DNA from: Liolophura sinensis
Taxonomy: Eukaryota > Mollusca > Polyplacophora > Chitonida > Chitonidae
Reading direction: 5' to 3'
Assembly (NCBI RefSeq): GCF_032854445.1
Contig: NC_088299.1
Location: 14,813,608 to 14,873,607 of the forward strand
DNA: 60,000 nucleotides
In this document: positions 25,501 to 31,500 of the stretch, in pieces
Position numbering within the stretch: position 1 is the stretch's first letter
Layout of the letters: each line of letters opens with the position of its first letter
Position numbers and translations under genes: made by a program
The notes under the pieces: generated by a model
The model's input: only the letters and a program-made list of their open reading frames with translations
Database searches by the model: none
Told to the model about the DNA's origin: nothing

Positions 25501-28500
25501 CTCTGCCACAGTCTCTTTTGGGGCATCTTGTACAACAGGAACATCTTGAGGATGCGACACCTTGACTTTCTCCCCACTTGGAACAGGGACAACACTCTCT
25601 TCTGTTTTTTCAGCCTTAGCCTCTGGGGCGACTGAGGGGCTCTGCCCTGGTACATCCTGCACTGGTGCAGCTACAGTTGCATTCCCTGGCTGGGAGGGTT
25701 CAGTAACTGTGACAGGCTCCTGCGAACCCTGGGTCACCGAGCTCTGGGGCGGTGCTGGGTGAGGGTGCATGGGTACCTGTGCAGGGGTGTGTGGAGCAGA
25801 CTGGGGGTGTGCCTGGGGTTTGTAGCCCTGATGAGGTGTATGGGCTTGTATCACATGCTGAGGTGGTTGCTGAGCATGCACTATGGTCTGGGGAGGCATC
25901 ATTTGGGGGTTAGGCGGTGTGACAGTCGAGCGAGGGTACTGAGCCGGGCTGGGGACCTTTGGAGGCATCTGAAAGCAAGCAGAGTCATTTGTATGAATCA
26001 TTCTGTACTTTTTGAAATATGAACTGTTTTGGTGCACTGGAAAAAAAGTTGCTGACAAAAATCCTTGCATATTTACAACTAAACCAGAATGTAATGAAAC
26101 AAAATGCAATGATTAATGTCCCAAGTAAACCTTTTCAGACCGGGCACATGGATCATAAACAGGATTAAGTGCTTGGGGTTTAACATCATGCTCAACAATT
26201 TTTCAGTCATATGACGACGAGATCATAAACAAGAAATTACTGTAATCACATTATTGCTGGCCTCCCCTGCAAAACACTTTTTGAAATACTCTTGCAATGC
26301 AATTAGATTTATTTGTCATTCCTTTAGAACATTCTTAACTCATTAACATTCAGGAGTTAAGATTCTGTTTTCAACTTCAGATGTTTGCACATATTTCTTA
26401 ATTTCTTTTGCAGATAATAGCTGTGAACAGACTAACTGCTTTTCACACAGCATAAAAGCAACAAGCAAACTTTTCAGTTGGACTCGCGTAAACAGACAAA
26501 ATCTAACCCACAGCCCACTTTGACAACCAAAGATGTTTAAATGGTAATGCTATCAACAAAACATTCTCTAGGAGATACAAGAGACCTGTAGATTCTATCC
26601 AATAAACACACTACTATCCAGTAAACCTTAAAAATACCTAATGTTGTTCATTCAGGTCTTAACCAATTGCAAACAGACTTGCAAAGAAAAAAATATGGCA
26701 ATATCCCCCCACTAGAATGCATCACCCGTGTTTGTAAGTTCCCAAGATCAAGTTTAAACCAGTACAACACAAAAGAATCAACTACACATGAGCAGGTCAA
26801 AAGTGCATACCTGGACAGTGGCCATGCCGTCCCCAGGTCCCTCTGGTTTAGAGGGGTACTGAGCATGGGGAGGGGGCATCTGCATTCCCATTTGTGGCAA
26901 CTGCTGTAAGTGAGGGGGTGGTGGTTGTTGTTGTTGTCTGGGCACAGGGTTTAGCGTGGCAGCCACCTGTGCGGCAAATTGCGCTGCAATTTCATTCTGT
27001 TGTGGTGGAGACGGTGTGCTCTGCAAGGAGAAGGTTCAACAAAGCTTCGTCAATCACACGCCTTGCCAACGCTTAGATGCACAACAAACAAGTTTGCAAC
27101 AGGATGGTGGGGTGGGGCAAGAGGTACAAGGAGACAGGCACTTCAGCCATATTTCTAATCTTGCATGACAAAAAGTCAGAGACGTCACAACAGAAAATGT
27201 GTGAATCAACCATAAGATTAACATTAACCAGATGGAATTTGTGGCAACCCACTATCACATATAGTGAAAGCATTATTGAAATCAAAGTTTCTAAACATTC
27301 ATAGTTCCTATACAAATGTGTGTCCTGGGCAAATGCGATACAAATTGCTCAAAAAAAAAAGAGAGCAAAAAAGTGCAGCAACAAGGAGCCAACACAAAGC
27401 AGAGAGTCAAAAGCAAAAAGGTGCAGAAACCAAAAAAAAAAAAAAGAAAAAAAACAGAGAGGGGCACAGGCATCCATACTTTACTTCTAACAGGAAATGT
27501 AGAAGCAGAATACATATACGCTTAGCAATACAGGTGTAAGCGAATGACGAAAATAACCATGAACTCTGAAGAGGGTTGGGGGAATTACCATGCAAGATAA
27601 TTCTCAAATAAAACCATCAACACAAAATGAAGTTTTCAATGGCCTCATCCAAAGGACCTATCCACCCACAAGAAAACCTATGGACTATCAGCAATGACCA
27701 TTACAAAAATACCAAATTATCAATGGTTTTAGTTAAAAACAACTGCCTACAATATTCCTGCTTAAAATATATGGCAATTGAAAAGCTTAATTTGTTACTT
27801 TATAGTATGTCTTTCATAAACAGAGCATTCACAAGCAGCATGTGTAAGCTAATTAAAACTTTGGTTGCATACAGGCTATTACGCTTACATGGAGCGTTTT
27901 TATGAACCCAATACAATCTATGTTCACGGTCTCAAAGTCAGATCTAGTACCTGACCAAGATTCGGAGTTGCACACGAAACATTTTCAGTTTGTCATCAAG
28001 TGTTTGTCCCAAGTGAAGTAAGCTCTTCACACATCTGAGTATTGAGGGGATTGTAAATGCTGGTACCTACAGTAAATTACCTGTAGTTTTTCAGGAAATC
28101 ACCTAGCTGCCCTATGCTGGTGAAAAATCATGTGAAATTTTGTACCATTCAGAGTAGATCACATTACTTCACAAAGATTTTTTCACCTTTCTGCTCTACA
28201 GTTCATGACATGAAGGTAATTAGCTGCTGAAAAACTGAAAGTCTACATGATTTATCGTAGGTCTGATCCTGTCTTCAAAAAGAAATGTCAGATGTACTGG
28301 TTGCAGGTTTTACTTCAGATCAGGTTGGCAACCAGTTAGAATACGAAGTGGTTACTAGATCTCAACTTGGGATTCCACAGAATTTTCATCGATAGAAAGG
28401 AGCTGTGCACTTTAGCTACATGACATACTGTAAATCTTCAACTTTCTCAACCACTAAAGCATTCTTTTCCGTAGAAAATAGGAATACATTATTATGAAAA

Positions 28501-31500
28501 TGACGCTAAAAAAAAATTTGTTTGTGCATTATAGATGCAGCCTTCATAAAACCCAACCAATTATTTCTGTACACCCCTTAGTTCTCTCACTGGTACTGGT
28601 TGCAGAGGCAGTTGAAAAATTAGGGTACATATGGTTTTCTGATGTGACTAATGGAAATTTTTTTTCAGATCTTACCTTGAAATCAATGACATAGATTTAG
28701 CCACAAATGAAAGGGTGTAAGACAGTCTTGTCCTAATTTCCCTATTTCTAACATGTTATTTCATCAGACCAGTGTGTCTCTAAGACCCGATGACGTTGCA
28801 CATGCCTGAACCAGGGGTGATGGGTTCAGCACAATTCTATACAGACAAATTAATTGTCTTGAAATTGATCATGCTGTAAAGGTCTTGCACAAAATGCCAT
28901 TGTATATATCACCAAATGAAGGGAGATAACTTACACTAGGACTGACAGGCGTGGCCCTAGGCACTGGAAGCTATGGATTGAGGGGGCGTGTGCCTCTGTG
29001 TTCCCCCTCTTATCTCATCCATGATGTCCTTCCCAGTCGAAGGGTCAACAATTTTAAGCATAGTTCGTTCTCGTTTTTGGTACGGTTGCTGTGATGCCAT
29101 GGAGGATGCCGAAGGCGGTCGCTGTTGCTGTGGCATCGGCATACTCTGGCCCTGTGGGAAAAACATCGCTGAAACAAAATGAACAATGAAAATGTTAAGA
29201 CAATCCACAGTCTGCATAATGCACATCAGGTGAACTTCTTAAGCAACCTTAATGTAACTATGAATGCACCATATACATTTGGAAATTACCAAAACTGTTA
29301 TTCTATATACAGGTATTCTCACATTTCTATTAATAATTTATTCGTTGTTTGACTCTGTACTCAAGAATTTATTTCACTGTTTTACTCCATACTGAAGAAG
29401 TTTTCTATGAAGGCTGCTAGACTCCAGAGTGGACACAAATCAGAGTAAATCACCGGCCTTTGGCAAGATACCGACTGATTTATTTATTTGATTGTTGTTT
29501 TACGGCATATTCAAATAATTCCACTCATCCAACAGCGGCCAGCATTATGGTTGGAGGAAACCAGTCAGAGCCCGAGGTAAACCCACAACCATCTGCATGT
29601 TGACTTGCGTGAAGTACAACTATGCGAATTGTATTTGGTGGAAGAAAAAGTCGTCTGCAAATAATGTTAATTGCAGAAAAACAGAAACTCGAGCATGATC
29701 AACTGCTTATTGTCACCAAGGTCCCACGACCAATCAGAGGGAGTGAATCTACATACTTTCAGCGCACATCTCTTGGCAGATTTAAGCTGAAGCTCATACC
29801 CAGCTCTATGATCATCACAGCTACATGTACGTCAGTACTGTACTAAAACCATAGCTGAAAACACAACAAAGTACTCACATACGTGACACTACGAATAAAA
29901 GGGTTAAATGAAGCAGGCCTGAAAATCTTACCCAAATGACCTAAAATTTCGCGCATATAAGTGCATTTCTCGTGGCAAATAAATGTCACAAAATACTATT
30001 ATTGGTGCTAAAACTTTCTAAACAATTTTCTGATAGAGTCACATCCCATGTTCCAAGCAAACCTTGAAACGCTTTTCCAAAATCAAAACTCTCAGAATCA
30101 GAAAAAAAAATGGTTGAAGTCAGTCATGGACGAAATTTATGGCAAATTCGGGTAACTGAACCTCAGGCCAGGATTGAGGCCTAGTCTACTTACCAGCATT
30201 TGTGTTGGTTGGACTGTTGTAGGAGTAGTTGCTAGGAGATGGCCCCATGGTGTACTGTTGGTTAGGTTGGGATGTGTTCACGGGGTATTGGGGCATGTTC
30301 GGGGGCATTCTCTGACCAGGCGCAGGGGATGGAAACTGTAACAGCAAGGGTGATGAATAAACACTGTATTCCATTTTATAGCCGATAGTTTTAAACTGAC
30401 ATAACACCATTTTCCCATCTCAGCACAAGTTACCGCAATCATTTAGTATGAATTAAAACAGCTATCGTTTAGCATTTGCATACCATTCATTTCACGGACA
30501 CTTAATTTCACATCCTATGACAGCTAATACTTCAATTATTTCGCAAATAAAAGGGCAACTTTCAGTGCAATTTATGCACATTTGTAATTTGATTTTGGGG
30601 ATAAACCATGTTCCTTTGATTAGCAAATTTCAGGGCTTTACAAAAAAGTATAATTTTATTAGTCTATACCCAATATTTCCTTCAGAATATGCTTGAATAA
30701 ACACCTTGCAAACATGCAAAAAGGTTGATCAATTACAGCAGTACAAATTTCTTTCTTCCAGGTTCTAATGTTACAAAGCCCACCACATATGGTTGGCAAT
30801 TCAAGAATGAAAGAAAGTTGGGTTTACAGTCCTAGAAAGCTCAACGAGAATATTTCACTGTTCTGATGGCTGTCAGTTTCAAAACAGGTACAGGAAACTG
30901 TAGTGCCTGGAGTAAACCACCCAACCCTGCAATTTCAATGATCCATTTTCCTACATAACATGCAAATATTTACCTGCAGAACAAACTTAATATGTAGGAT
31001 ATATGTTCATAAAAGACAAATCATGTTAACCAAAGTTCATGCAAGGCCAACTAAATTGTAGGTCAAGTTATACACGTACTCATCAACAGAGCAAAGATCT
31101 GAGCTTCATACAACACACACTGGAATTATCCGTAAAACCTGCAATATTCTTATCTCTATTGCTTAGTCTGCACATATCTACGCTATCCTCACTCAGCCGC
31201 GATCTGTCGATTCATAAATTTACATTATTCATCAGACCAAGGGGTCTGGCTACCCCCATGGAATATACAACCACCCTAATTCCATCAGTCCCACACAGGG
31301 ACTACACTCACATAGGGGCTGGCCCCCTGGGGCACCATAATGGGGCCTGGGGCTCCGGGGTAAGTCGGCCCGGGGGGCATGTACATGTACATCTGTGTGG
31401 GCTGGGGCATCCCCATGGGCATCTGGGGACGTGCAGCACGAGCATTCGCTTGTGGCTGCCCGTAATACGAACCCTGCATACTTTGCTGCAAAACAAAAGC

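Noticed and set aside
25169-26022. Long plus-strand ORFs at 25,169-25,549, 25,562-25,762 and 25,759-26,022
   Set aside because: They are antisense shadows of the 961-nt eIF4G exon, whose minus-strand frame is supported by splice sites and phase.
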